Assembly (NCBI RefSeq): GCF_030463535.1
Contig: NC_132893.1
Location: 29,762,782 to 29,826,781, forward strand
Reading direction: 5' to 3'
DNA from: Salminus brasiliensis
Lineage: Eukaryota; Chordata; Actinopteri; Characiformes; Bryconidae
DNA length: 64,000 nucleotides
In this document: positions 22,929 to 36,400 of the stretch, one piece after another
How the letters are laid out: the number at the start of each line of letters is the position of its first letter
Position numbering within the stretch: the stretch's first letter is position 1
Translations under genes and position numbers: made by a program
The notes under the pieces: model-generated
The model's database searches: none
Seen by the model: only the letters and a program-made list of their open reading frames with translations
Told to the model about the DNA's origin: nothing

Positions 22929-23360
22929 TACTACAAAGAGTATATTATGCATACACAATACTATACATATACTACACTGCACCACCATGCTATTATATGC
23001 TATGTAGTATAGTATTATACAGTACAGTATGGTGTAGTATAGTAGTATACTAGTATACTATACTTCTAGTAATATAGTATACTATTCTATACTACACTGT
23101 ACTATACCATCCTATTCTTTACTGTAATACATACTATTCTGTACTATGTACTATAGTATGAAAAAATACAGTATAGTAGGGTGTAGTACAGAATAGTACA
23201 GTGAAGTATAATGTAGTACAGCATCATGTATGCATACTATACTAACCTATACTATACAATGCTACACTGTACTCTACTATTTTATACTGTACTATACTGT
23301 ACTATTATATACTACACTACACTATCAAATACTATGCTACACTATGCTGTATGCTATATT
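22877..23360. repeat. (TA)n run followed by degenerate TACTGTACTATA tract
   Basis: A perfect TA run (22877-22921) leads into about 430 bp built almost wholly from TACTAT, ACTGTAC, AGTATAG and similar words on both strands. The same kind of tract fills 35985-37165 in vldlr intron 3. Confidence 0.8.
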
Positions 23361-23560
23361 GAACAATATCTAGTCAATGGTAAACATATGAAATCTGCGA
23401 ATATATGCAATTAATAATTAATCTAAATTAAAATATGTATATTAATATGTACTATATATATATATATGAATGCATGAATGCATGACCGCTGTGGCGGACA
23501 AAGGGTTAACACTGCCTAAATGACATGTTGAAGGAGAGAGAGGGGGAGAAAAAAAAACCG

Positions 23561-23610
23561 CACACACACACACACACACGCAACGCACGCACGCACACAC
23601 ACACACACAC
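23561..23610. repeat. (CA)n microsatellite, imperfect
   Basis: CA run broken by CGCAACGCACGC, immediately 5' of the GC-rich vldlr promoter region. Confidence 0.9.
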
Positions 23611-23773
23611 GGGCGTGCGCGCACGGCAGGCGCGGTGATTAGCTGCACGTTCATTCGTTCGCGCCATCATTCAGTCTCAAAAAAAGGAAAGAAAGAGGAC
23701 GAGCGGAAAAAACGAGGACATGGACGGCGGTTCCTCCGCGAGGCGCTCGCCACCGACCGGCCGTGAATGAGAA

Positions 23774-23790
23774 TATAAAAGGGGGCGGAA
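23774..23790 (+). promoter_or_regulatory. vldlr: vldlr core promoter: TATA box and GC box
   Basis: TATAAAAG at 23774-23781 is followed at once by GGGGCGG. A start site about 25-30 nt downstream (near 23805) would give a 5' leader of roughly 130 nt before the ATG at 23935, with no upstream ATG. The flanks (about 23610-24070) are rich in CpG. Motif position is seen; function is inference. Confidence 0.6.
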
Positions 23791-23822
23791 AAGACGCTTC
23801 TGCTTTCTGTTTGTCCGCCGAG

Positions 23823-23847
23823 AGGAGCAGCAGGAGGAGCAGCAGGA

Positions 23848-23881
<34 letters not shown>

Positions 23882-23889
23882 GAGGACGA
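23823..23889 (+). repeat. triplet repeat (GCA/GGA)n in the vldlr 5' leader
   Basis: An imperfect array of GCA and GGA triplets contains nine uninterrupted GCA units at 23851-23878. It lies between the TATA box and the start codon. Human VLDLR is known to carry a CGG-type triplet repeat in its 5' UTR, at a comparable place. Confidence 0.85.
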
Positions 23890-23934
23890 GCGAGGCTAGA
23901 GAGCACAGCGCAGATCCGGGCTGAAGAGCGAGAC

Positions 23935-24001
23935 ATGCTCCCGTCCGTCCTGGGGCTTCTTCTCCTGCCCGTGTGGCTCCAGCCAGGCAGCTTCGCGGGA
24001 G
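23935..24001 (+). other. vldlr: vldlr exon 1: signal peptide
   Basis: Encodes [19 protein letters not shown] and a few more residues: a short n-region, a leucine-rich core and a likely cleavage near the FAG residues. It ends in phase 1 before donor GTGGGT at 24002. Confidence 0.9.
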
Positions 24002-24396
24002 GTGGGTGGAGGCGAGGGCGGCGAAGGAGCGCTAGACGCCGGGCTCCGGCTGTGGAGGTGCTCGGCGTTTGGCACGGAGCAGCTGGCGCTGGTTTAAATG
24101 GCGTTGATTCACGCGTAATTGCTGTGCGGTATGATGAAGGGTTGCTGGGGGGTGTTTTATGCATTATTCTGTACCTTTAAATCGTGGATGTGACCTATGC
24201 TACAGTGGGCAGTGTGTCTGCGCGTGTGAGTGTGTGTGACTGACTGGCTCTTTTATTGCTCATTGTATAAGACGTTAAACAGTAGGCCTCTGCCTGAGGG
24301 CTGGTAGCAGCCTGCAGCATTGCAATGCAATTCTGCTGTATTTGTATAGCATGGTCTGTTTTTAACACCTGCTCTAATTTGATTCAGTAAAACGTC

Positions 24397-24434
<38 letters not shown>

Positions 24435-27400
24435 TTGGTTGGAGAGGTTTCTGGATGATGCATAGCGCAGTGGCATGATCAAATGCAACAGTGCAGGCCT
24501 GGGGGTGAGGATGAGATGAGGATGAGATGAGGATGGGGAAGAGGATGAGGTGGGGGTGGGTGCGGATCTTGCTTTCTGGTGCAAGTTCTTAGCCAAGGGT
24601 GATCCCAACCAGGTCCTGGTGGGCCACAGGCCCGTGAGGGTTAATGTTTACCCTACTAGCACACGTAGTTCAGCTTGGCTCAGCTCAGGGGCCTTGGGAA
24701 TGAGCTGCTAAGCTGAATCAGATGCATTGAATGAGGGAGGGAGCTTAACTGGTCCTCCAGGACTCCTAACCTGGAGCCTCCTAACCCTGATCCATGTGCA
24801 GGAGTCGTAGCTGGTTAGGCCTAGGTTATGGATCTGCTGTGGAGGTCTTGTGTATTTTGTGTATCGACCATATAGAATCATTAATGTTGAGCAGTAAAGC
24901 AAGTGTGTTATGCAAGTTAGTTGCACCACAGCTGACCTAATTTGTACGCAAATGTTTTGGTTGGTGCCCATTCTTCTGTTATACTGTTCAATAGGCATCT
25001 AAAGATGAGCGCTGGGTGTTATAGTGAGAGGCTGAGACATACAGCTGGTGTGGGCTTTAAAGGAACACTCTGGCCAGACTAGGAGAACCCCCTTCTGATG
25101 TAGCCAATGGTGGGAGGGAGTTGGAGTGCATTTTCTGGGGGCCAGACTTGAAGTGCTGGAAGGTCACATGCATTTAAAATTAGGGCTGTGTTAATACAGG
25201 GGTTGTGGGCCAATGGCAAACTCCTATGTTTTGTCATATATGTTCAGTCAAAAGCAAAATAATGGGCCGACCTGGTAAAATTACTTGTTGGTTCTGTAAG
25301 TGGGGAAAAAATAGGGGGCACCCATTAAAATATTGGTCATATTTAATCATATACATTTGATATTTTAACAATTTTGAGGGATGGAGGGAATATGACTAAA
25401 CACATACAAGTGAAGAAAAGCCTTAAAAATGTTGTTCATAAAACGTAATTGATAGAAATGCATTTTGTAATGTGAGGAAAAAGGATTCTGGATAACCTCA
25501 GCCATTTAGTTGATTGCTCTTAATTGTTGAAGTCAGTGGTGAAGATCACCTTGGCCAGATCCAAAGAGCTTTCTGAGGCCTTCAGAAAGAAGGCTATGTA
25601 GCTGTAGATAAGCCTGGGATCCTCGAGTCAATTCTATTAAATAAAATGAATAGAAATGTAGTTTTCTCATGCAGGGAAAAAGTTGGAACACCCCCCTCAT
25701 GTATTACTATATAGAAGTCCTATAATTGGATCAGATGCAGCAAATCGTCTGCAGATGATCAGAACATGGTTAGAGAGGATTCTGGTGGAGCCTGTTATAA
25801 ACCTCAGACATTTAGGCTGGTCTGCTCCTGATTGAAATTGAAGAGTGGTGAAGATCACCATGGCCGGATCCAAAGAGCTCTCTGAGGTCTTCTAATATTT
25901 TAAATTCTTCAAAAAAGTAGTAAGCTGGAGAACACATTTCAAAGGGAACACCCCAGGAAATCCACACTAAAGCTGCTGTAGTTTCCCAAAACCTTTCCTC
26001 CAACACTCGTAAAATAAGGTGCACCTTTTGTTGCATCATCAGAAGGGGGTTTGCCTAGTCTGGCAGGAGCGTCTCCATTTAAGTGAGTGGTTTTCTCTCT
26101 CTGGATTTATGCTGCTTGGGTCACCTGGTTCCAGTTTCAGCTATTTTTTTAAGCAGTTACTGTGTTAGCAAGGTGCTGAAGAAATGAAGGTAGTGAGAGG
26201 TGTAGTGGTGGTCCTGTACTACTGGGTATATTGTGTTAAATATGGTTGCATAAAGGTAGTGTGCTGCTTCCATACAGTTGTAGCTTCTACTGTTTTAACC
26301 CCCATGGCTAAAATCACACTAAAAACACCCCACCCCTTCAAAATGCCCCTGAACTTGCACTTGGAAACTGAGTACTGCACATAAAGTAAATATCACTCTC
26401 TTTTACACTTGGACTGTAATAACCCTCTGTCTGCCTTTGAAGGGGGTGCAGTAGAGGGTTAGCTTTGATTGGCAGAGACAGCGGCCTGCTCTCTGCCAGA
26501 GACTGATCTGAGGCAGCCCTCCGCACGGTCTGATTGGACTGAACAGCCCATCACATGTCATAAGAAGTGCTGCAGAAGTGGGCGCACGCGCAGGCACGGC
26601 ATTGTTCCGAAAGAGTGGACGCGGGGTCACGAGTGCAGAGTGAATGCAGGCCGTGTTGCCTGGCCAGCTGTGGGTCTGCTTGCTGTTTGGTGATTCAGTA
26701 TTTGACTAACTGGTTGCCTCTTGTAACTGGGTTAGCTTCTTGCGTTCTTATCTTCTCATAAACCTGACCTTGTAGGCATGGATTGTGGTAGCTGTTTTCT
26801 CACCAGTGGATTTGCCCTTGACCTGACCGAACGTGCGAATGTGCTCTCCATAATAGAGGTGTAATGATCTGTGGATAATTAGGAGAATCGGTGAGTCTGT
26901 CTGAAGGACTGAGAAATTATCCTGTGGACGTCCAAGTTGTGCACCCCCCCCCCCCCTCTTTCGTGCTACTCACAGTAAATGTACATCATCTTGAAGGGTG
27001 TCTTCTGCTTAATCCCCTTAGATGAAGCTCAGCACTGGGAACTTCATACAGAGCATTATGTGTGCTGCTGAAATCAGTTGACTGCCAACCCCTCGCTGGG
27101 GTTTCTCCTGAAGTTACAATCATACACCCTTGATCCAGTGGGTTGGGCTAGGTCTTGGATTTGACTTGCAGTTTTAGAATTGACTAATCTTATTAGATTT
27201 TAGTAATTGACAAAAATCAATGAGTATTGTGATATTTGCACTACTGTATAGATTATCATACTCCGTATTGATTTTTAATGGGTAGTTTCATGTAAAGATA
27301 GTCAGTGGTTTATTTTGTGCTTTGTTTAAACCCAGACTTCTGGATAGCAGTACTCTGTATTCAGATCCCACTGTTCTTGGGTTGGATAAAAGTAGAATTT

Positions 27401-30400
27401 ACCCAGATGGTGGGGTGTCTTTTAATATTATGGCAGTTTTTCTAAAATTTGGTTTAAAAATGTGAGAACATTGTCTGGCTTACAGTATGGCAGTATATCA
27501 CAATACAGGGTTCACGATTCAGTATATTGTAATTTATATCGTCAGGTTCCTGCCAAATACACAGCCTGACAATAAAAATCGTGATGCCATGAGCATTTTA
27601 ATCTTCATTTTAGTCTTCCCCTGAGGCTCTCTTTCTAAGACCTATATTGAAATCCTAAATGCTGGCTGACACCAATACAGATCCGTCTTTTATCTTTTTA
27701 GCTTTTAAAATAAGCTTAATAAAATTTGTATAAGTTATGTAGTTGGATAGGGTTCAATTCCCTGGCCTGGCAAATGCCCCACACTACACCAATAAGAGTC
27801 CTTGTCCTCAAACTCTACATTGTCCTAGCTTTCCCCACACTGTCTATACGTCAGTCATTTGTGTTTTATGGAGCAATGATTAAAAGCAGCATCGCCCCCT
27901 GCACTTCCTGTCATGTATTGGCATCTGTCAGAATGGCGACATGCATCATTTATAGAGTTTAGGCTGTTCCAGTGGTAAAGAATGATGTAAATGAGGTCTA
28001 TTTTATTGTGTATGTAAATACTGCACAGCCTTTTTGGTTATCATAATAATTAAGAAATTAACTTGTCAGTAAACCGTCCCATCGACTTCACTGGGGTAAA
28101 GTGTTGGAATTGGGTAGATCTCCAGTAACCTGTTGGGGCACCCTGCTTCAAGTCATCTGATCCCTTGCTGCTTTAAAGAGCTGACTGTGACTGGTTTGTT
28201 AGCATGGCAAGTAGCACCAAGTCAACAGTGCTTAATGTCATTACTAGGGGAGCTAATTTAGGAAGAATTGAGACATTAAAGCCTTTTCTAAAGGGGGTTA
28301 ATGTGTACAGCTATTTTGCCCTCATAGTAAAGAACAGTAACTCCATGTCATCTCCTCTGCTCTTGTGACCCTTGCCATCTCAGGCTCGCGGACGGAATGT
28401 GAACCATCTCAGTTCCAGTGCGGGAATGGGCGCTGCATCCCATCTGTATGGCAGTGTGACGGGGACGAGGACTGCTCTGACGGGAGTGACGAGAATACGT
28501 GCGGTGAGTGACTTTGTAGGAGTGTGTTAGTGGGGTAGCTGATTTGGAAACAATTCTCACAATACTTTAAAAATACACAGTAGAAACCAACCAGTAGGGC
28601 CAGGTTTTTAAAAATACTACCAGACACTCCTAGTGCAGATTTTATAAAATCATAATCTGCATTAAATTAGTTTAAACAGGACTAATTGTGTTCTTTAATA
28701 TAATACAGTTGGACATTGATCTTATATTATTGATCTTTTTTTTTTTTTTTGTCTACAGACTTCAGACATGTTCCTTGTAGCGTTTTGACCAACGTTTAAT
28801 GCTGTTAAATTACACTTTTGCTTTTTGCTGTTTAAGACCTGGCTAGTGTGCCCCCAATAGGTTAAATTTAGTTTTGCTGAACTGTACTGTACCTAAATTG
28901 ATTGGAAAATACAGAGGACTTTTGCTGTGTTCACTGAAGGGCAATGAGCTTCCGAAAGGTAAGGCACCAACTGCCTCTGTAACTTAAAGCAGAAAAGTCT
29001 CTGATTGGTAGTAGTTCTCTTCCCCCTAGCACATGTAATGCTTCTGACACCGGGTGAGGGTGAGGACTGACACGTGCCTCTTCCAACACGTGCAACCAGA
29101 CACTGCCTCTTTTGAAATGCTGCCAAGATCAGTTGTGCGCTCTCAGGCTCCAGCTGCTGATGTCAGGCAGCTTGACCCATAGTGGCAGCACCGAAGTCGA
29201 TTGGCTACTTTCTATTCTGCCTAACGCTTCAATAAACCTGGCCTCCGCTTGCTCGTTATCAACCCCTTACCTTGCATCTGCTGATACAGATGGTGTTTGT
29301 GGTCTTTAAATACAAATAAATAAAGATATAAATAATATGAGCTGCTCAGAAAAGCATATTGTTTATCATGACATTGGAGGATAAAATTGTAATACCTGTT
29401 AAATCAACTTCAGTTGAAATTGGAGAGTTTAGTGGTGAGCTATGTACTCTAACTTTAGAAATTCTGATAACCGTCTATTTAAAATTAGCATATTTAGAAA
29501 GTATGAAATGCTATGATTATCATGGGTTATATGGGGCTTGTGCCATCTGTAAGCAATATATCTATTTTTATATAGCACTAAAAAAGAAAATGCTTCACCA
29601 AGCTTTTCACCAACCCGAAGCCTACCTCTTTACTAGGAAAATGAGCGTTTAAGCATCCGAATGGATCTTTGGGTTGTCATGGTTTCTGTATAGAACCACT
29701 GCATTTACTAAAGAACCTTTTATTGCTTTTCTTTTTTTAAGAGCACAAGGTGGCCATCCTGTCTTTTGTGTCCAACAGAGATGTGGCCAAAAGCTCTCAT
29801 AGGGTGGCTCTGTGTTTACTCTGCCTGTGTTTGAGAATGTAAGGCTTGTACCGCAGTTTCTTGGGTCTCGTGCTAGTTTAAAGCACTGATGTGATTCTCC
29901 TGGGGCTCGGTCATGATGTGCACACGTTGCACAAAGTGCTGGATTTTAGACCACGGTGTGAAAATGCGCAGTGCCACAGTTGCTTAAGAATTATTGATGA
30001 AATTGACCACTGCTCTGTTCAAGCCAGACCTGCTTACTACAGTATATAAGAGATCAAGAGAGATCAGCAGGAATACATCCTCATCAGAGAACCTTTAGAT
30101 CCCCTTCTGAATGATCCAACTTCCCTCGTATCTATGGTAACTGGGTCATAGTCATGTAGGGAAGAGGGAGAGAGGGAAGAGGGGGGGGGGGTTGGCACAG
30201 ATAAGAAACGACGGCTGTAATTTGTTAGTGTAACAGTTACACTGAAGTCATCGAGATTCCAGCCCAGCTCTGTGCACCGATCTTCCTCGTCGTGTCTGCT
30301 GTGTGTGCGCTTCCATTTCAAGAAGTGCTCTCCTGCATGGCCTGAGTGAGCTGAGCCAGTGTAAACTTTTAGTCCTGTGGGGAGAATGCTAATGTACATT

Positions 30401-33400
30401 ATTAGTTAGGAGCCCTCCTGCCACTTCTTGCAATTCCAGCCACAGGGGGCTTTTGCCCTGGAGGACGCACTTGTACACTGAGTGGACATGAAGTGACTGA
30501 AAATAGGGCTGGGTTCAGTGCTGAGAGGAGAGCACTTTCCTTCTTCACTTGTTTCTACAGGACAAGGTGTTTTGGTTTTGTTTTTTTTAAGTATGTTTGA
30601 GAATTATCATGAAACTTCAGAGTTTAGAACAATAGGGTGCATTTAGCAACCATTAATACGTAGATATTGCTTCTTAAAGTCCCCCAGGCACAGTTTTTAC
30701 AAAGAACCTTTACAGATCATGCTCGCCTATCAGCTCGATCAGCCGATTGCCAGTATCAACTGAGGGCAGGGCAGGGTGCTTCATTAACCTTACCAGGCAA
30801 ACTTGGTAATACATCATAGTGCAGGGCTTCTCTGATGTTCTGCCCAGTCTCTTAAGATAAAATCTACTATACTTTATGGATTCAACCACATTTACAACAC
30901 TAGAACTCCGAGCACCAGCTCAGAGAGCCGGGACTTGCCGCACAGAACTGCACTGTGTAGCTCCAAGTGTTATTAGTGGCCTTTGCTAATTCTGCTTTGT
31001 TCTGATACTCACTGTACTGGGCTGAGTAATGGCTGATGTACTCTTGAGAGGGGTATTAAGTCTTTACTCTGCTTCCTCCACAGGGTTTGTCATTTTTAAG
31101 AGGGAAACATACTCTACACGAGTATGCAAATGCTAATACAGGGCCAACGCTCTGTAAATCAAAGCGTGTTCTTGCATTAGTGTGGCAGTTAAAACACTCA
31201 GTACTAAGGGTGGGCGATGGTGGAGCACTTGATTTGTCCTTCATGACAAAATGACTAAAAAAAAGGCAAGCTGGCGGTACATGATGTACATGATGTCTTT
31301 GCAGATGCTGTAGCACCCCTTCACCAAATCTCAGAATGCAGCTAGCACAACTGAGCAAAACGTGTGAAACGTGTGTACTTGTGTGAAGTATGGCCTAACG
31401 CATGCTGCAAACATGTCCAGACTGACAACATTCAAGCTGCACTCTGAGCAGATTTCTACACTGACTACACTGGATTTCTGCAGCCGTATGGGAGGTCTGT
31501 ATTGTTATCTAGCGTTTAAATGAAGTCCGGTCACTTTCTTCGACCTCAGGCAAAGCTTCAGCAGCTTGCCAAATGTGGATCATATGATCTGACCAGCGCT
31601 CAAACAGCTAAATTGGAGAAATGTCGGCCGATTGCATACTTGGGCCGAAAATCGGATGATCCTGATGAACTTGATTGGCATTAATTGTCCTAAGCTTCAA
31701 GTATAAATCCATATAGTGAAAGTGCCGAATAGGATTCTTTCGGTGTTGATTTGCTAAGACCTGTTTGGTGCCTGAAGTTTGTTTCGTTTGTGTTGCACTG
31801 CAGTCATAAGGCCAAAATAATAGTCAGTGCAGCCATAAAGGATGCCATAAAGGGTCAGTTGGCACAAATTTGCTGTTACATTAGCCTCCAAGTATCTGAG
31901 CAAAAACTAAAGAAGTAAACGTCAGACACTAAACATGGCTTGAAAGATGAACTACATTTGAGCTCTATAGGCCTCTCAGCACATTACAGAAATGCACATT
32001 GGGGGGTAGATTACAAGGAGGAGGGGCTTGGTGAGAAGTGGGCAGGTTAGAAGGAATCCAATTGGAGGCTTCTGTATCGCAAGTCGTCATGGCGACAAGT
32101 GAGCGCATCAACATTCAGGAGCATTAACCAGGTTTAGGACTGCAAAAGGCTCATAAGCATAAAATGGTTACTGATGTACAAATGACAAAATACTACTTTT
32201 TAGTATTGTATTTTTTTTCCCTCCCCAAGAATAGAATTATTTGATGGTCTTATTGGTGTTTTGACAACTGTTCTTAGCTCATTGATTGTTTACATGTATT
32301 AAACATGAATTAATGGAGTGTGTTCGTCTGTACACTATATGTCCAAATATTTGTGGACACCTAGCTAAAAAAAAAAAAGCATTTAGCTACCAGGTTTGCT
32401 GACACAGAGGTTCAAATGTGTGTGCGCGCACACAGCTTGTCTACTCCCTGTAGAGAAGTACTGCCAATAGAATAGGACCCTCTGGAGCAGATCAACATGA
32501 ACCTAATGTCTAACACCAGGTGTGGGAGAGAGGGGTATAAAGCCCCTAGCATTGAGCTGTGGGGCAGTGGAACTGTGTTCTCTGGATTGATTGTTGGTGC
32601 TTTATCCTTCGCTGAGCAGAGTTACTTCAACAATAGCAGTATCAACTTCTTTTTTTCTTTTTTTTTCTTTTTTTTTTTTTTTTTGTGCCCTTGATTTTGG
32701 GGGGAAAAAAACAATAAATGAGCATGTGTCCCAATATTTTTGTCTGAATAGTATATTTAAGATATTAAAGTATTTTAAGGGTAAAATACTCATCTTACTG
32801 CTTTGCTACAGTGACTCATTGACTCAACTTTAGAGTTGCTTCGTTTTAAAAAACAGTTATGCTGTGATTAAGTGTTAAAACATCTCAAACACTACAGCCA
32901 TGATTTGTCATTGGTTACATGCACTACAAAAGCAGGGTGGTGCTGAAATGGAGCGGCTGTTAAAGGAGTATTTATTGCTAATTACTGACCTGTAGGTTGA
33001 AATAATGCATCAAACATCAATTCGAAGGGCAAGAGCTGGAGGTTCTTCCAAAGTCCTGTAGGGCCATGCTGAGGTCAGTGCAGAGGACACATTCTGGGAC
33101 ATCTGGGTTTCACTCTTGAGAGAATCTCTGCTGAGCTTGTTTTTTTTTCCCCCCTCTCTTTTGCCTGAATCTGTACTTTTTTTAAAACTGGCTCAACGGT
33201 AGACTCTTGAGACTTGTTACTGTCTAACCACCCCCCCCAATCCCCCAACCTGTCTTGACTGAGTGTTGCTGTTGCAGTGAGGAAGACGTGTGCAGAGACA
33301 GACTTCGTTTGCCGCAATGGCCAGTGCATCCCCAAGAGATGGCACTGTGATGGGGAGCCAGACTGCGAAGACGGCTCGGACGAGGGAACAGAACTGTGCC

Positions 33401-36400
33401 GTAAGTAAAAATGTTCTTCTTTAAACTCCAGTAGATGGTTTTGCTGTCACACTTGCTGCTTTTTTAAATAAATGTATCCAAGACACAGACAACCTACTTA
33501 ACACACATGCATTCTTTATTTATTAAAAATAAAATCTACCCTAACATTAAGGCTGGGTGGTATTAAAAATTTGGCAGTTTCCCTGAATTTTTTTAAAATT
33601 TCATTTATTTTTGCCAATAAAATTGACCAATAAATTGCCTTTTAGAAACATTAGGCCTGTCTTTATATTTTAACAGTGGCTTAATTTAATGCGTATTTAA
33701 CAACCAAAGTCTATATCCGATGTTTTTAGTGTGAAATACAGAACTAAATAATTTATTCTTCAATTATTTTTAGGTATTTTAATTTAATAACTTTTATTCT
33801 TTAAACTGGCTGAAGTGTCCGTCACGCTTCCCTGGTTGACGACCTACAACATCTGCCTCTCCTCCGTAATCGCAAGTTCACCAGCAGAAGAGAGCAGGTT
33901 TACCTTAAATCAGACGGCAGTCAGAACTGCCAGGTGCTCCTTCTGGAGCGTTAGTGTGCTAGCTTACCATCGCTATTGACGCAATGCTAAGCGTTTGAGC
34001 TGTTTGTGATGTGTCTAATGGTGTTACGAGATGGTAAAATGTGGACTGGTCTAACTACAAACTGCATTCAACCGTCAAACCGCCCCAGAACTACCGAACA
34101 TCTGTGTCTAACATGGTCAACGTTAGTCGTCCAAACAGCCTGTTGACTCGCTCTGGCGTTTTGTCGAATTGGTAATAAATCCTGCAGTGATGATCCTGTC
34201 AAGGCCGGCGGTTCAGCGTGTGTAAGGGGCTGGTTTCTGCAAATGGGAGTTCATTCCATTAGTTAATAGCTGAAATCCCTCGTGTGCAAAAGCCCTCTTT
34301 GTTATGCATCAGTTACTGACTGAGGGTGCGACAGAAAGAGAGCATCCGGAAAAATGTGACAGGAAAGCGTTCCAGAAGGTTGTGTTTTTACATAGCTCCA
34401 TCTCCCTCGAGTCGCTCATCTGCTGTCGGCACATTTTAAAGGCTGCGCTTCCAAATGCGTCACGGTGCAGATGTCCCTTCACCCAAGTGCAGCAGCTGCG
34501 TCATTTATGGAGATGGCTGCAGATCAATCAGTACATCAGGTCAGGTTACTGTCCACTGCTTTCTGGAATCCCCAGCGTGCGAGTCGTCCTTTAGATCCAG
34601 CTACCGGTCACTTGATGAATCCCTACTGCCAAATAAACAGCCATTTTTATTTTGGGGGTGCTAGTATTTGCACCCTGTGCAGGTGAAATTTGGCGGGGGT
34701 CAAGGATTTGGCAAGTCCTGATGTGAAAGACATTCTGAAAAAAAGTTAAGTGGAAGCGATTGCCTCTCTCCAGCTATCTGTCCTTTCAGCAGCAGTCGCA
34801 CGATCTGAGCCATTATCGTCTAAACGTTTGTGTGCTTCGTCAGCCAGACTCGAGTTTGTTCTGTGGTGAGCTGACGATCATCCTGCTAACTACGCTAATG
34901 CTATTCAGCTTCTCTCTCCTGATTCAGAGCAGTGTAACATTTGCAGTTGCTGTAAGATATTAAAACGAAGTCATTTTAAGAAAAGTCTCTGCTAAACTAA
35001 ACCAGTCAGTCCAGAAGGTCTCCTTATAGAAACTGACCCTAAAAATAAAGGGATTTTATTGAACGTATTAATTATACAAACACAAAGCTCTGATTAGTAT
35101 TAAGAGATGCTTAGTATCAATCGGGGGCCAAAATAACTGGATCAGGACATTCCTACTCATTACATTCTTGCCTCGAACCACCTTGCAATGCTAATTTATA
35201 GGTTAGAGCTTCTAATACTTGTTAACAATCATAACCCTGTAGCCCCAGTAAATGTCTTTACTGAGAAACTAAAGATCAGAGGAAACTAGACTTGGACTAA
35301 ACTGTCACTCACCGATAATCCAGAACATGTGATAGACAGAAACATGCAAGTTGGCGTTAACACTACCAGATGTTCTCTCGTTGATGTCTTCTTTCAAGTG
35401 TGTGTGGCATGGTCCATTGTCATTGGACTGAGGTGACCCATTCCACACAACCTGATTGTGTCAGCTGAGTATTTTTATATGCTGTACATGCAGCTCTGTG
35501 TGACAAGCCTCCATATCAGTTCTTGTTTGAGCAGCTGTTGGAAAGTTACTCAGTAATTAATGGAAATGTACAGTGGATGTGTGTCTGCTTGCACGTCTGC
35601 GGGACTCTCTGGGCAGGTTAAAGGAGATGAGCATGCTTTTTAAACTGGACAACAGCAGAGCACGGAGTCCTCTGCCTGCTATATGGGTTCATGAAGAATT
35701 TCTTTTCTTGTTGGCTGTGACTCAGTCTCAGGCCTGAGAAGGTGACCTTTGGCAAACCTTTGCAGCTTTGTGTAAATATGTAACTTTCATCAAGAAGTGA
35801 GGAGTGTTTTAACAGTTGGGCAGCATTTCCACAGTGCACCTCTTCATCACTTTATCACTGTGGAAGTAGTTTATTGGATATGTTGTAGAACATGTTTGTT
35901 TAGGCTGAGCTCATTGTTTCTTCTTAAATGGAGATTTAACATGCCGACCTATAAGCTGTCAATTACCTATTCTCTGGCTGTGTCCTACTACTGTACTATA
36001 CGTACTGTACTGCTGTGTGATGCACATCACTGTTGATACTGTACTATAGTGCTGTGCTATTCATACTATACTGTCCCGTGTATACTGTTCTGCACAATAC
36101 ATACTATGCACTATGGTGCTGCTGTGCTGTAGTTTTGTACTATACATACTATACTGTTCCATGTATACTGTACTGCAGTACTATACATGCTATACTGTTG
36201 TGGTGCTGTACTGTTATACATGCTACTGTACTATGATTCTGTGCTACTGTACTAAATATACTGTACTGTTTATACAACACTTACAACACTAGACACTGTC
36301 TACAGTACAATATATATTGTACTGTAATACTGTACATACTATACTGTTGCACAACTGTACTATAGTGCGGTACCAGACACATACTGTTGTCCTATACATA

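Noticed and set aside
22877-23360. CRISPR-like or functional satellite array
   Set aside because: No regular repeat-spacer structure, and this is a vertebrate genome; best described as degenerate low-complexity sequence.
23667-24164. 165-aa minus-strand ORF over the vldlr promoter
   Set aside because: It is the antisense of the GC-rich leader and triplet repeat, with alanine/proline-rich low complexity and no domain. GC-rich sequence keeps such frames open by chance.
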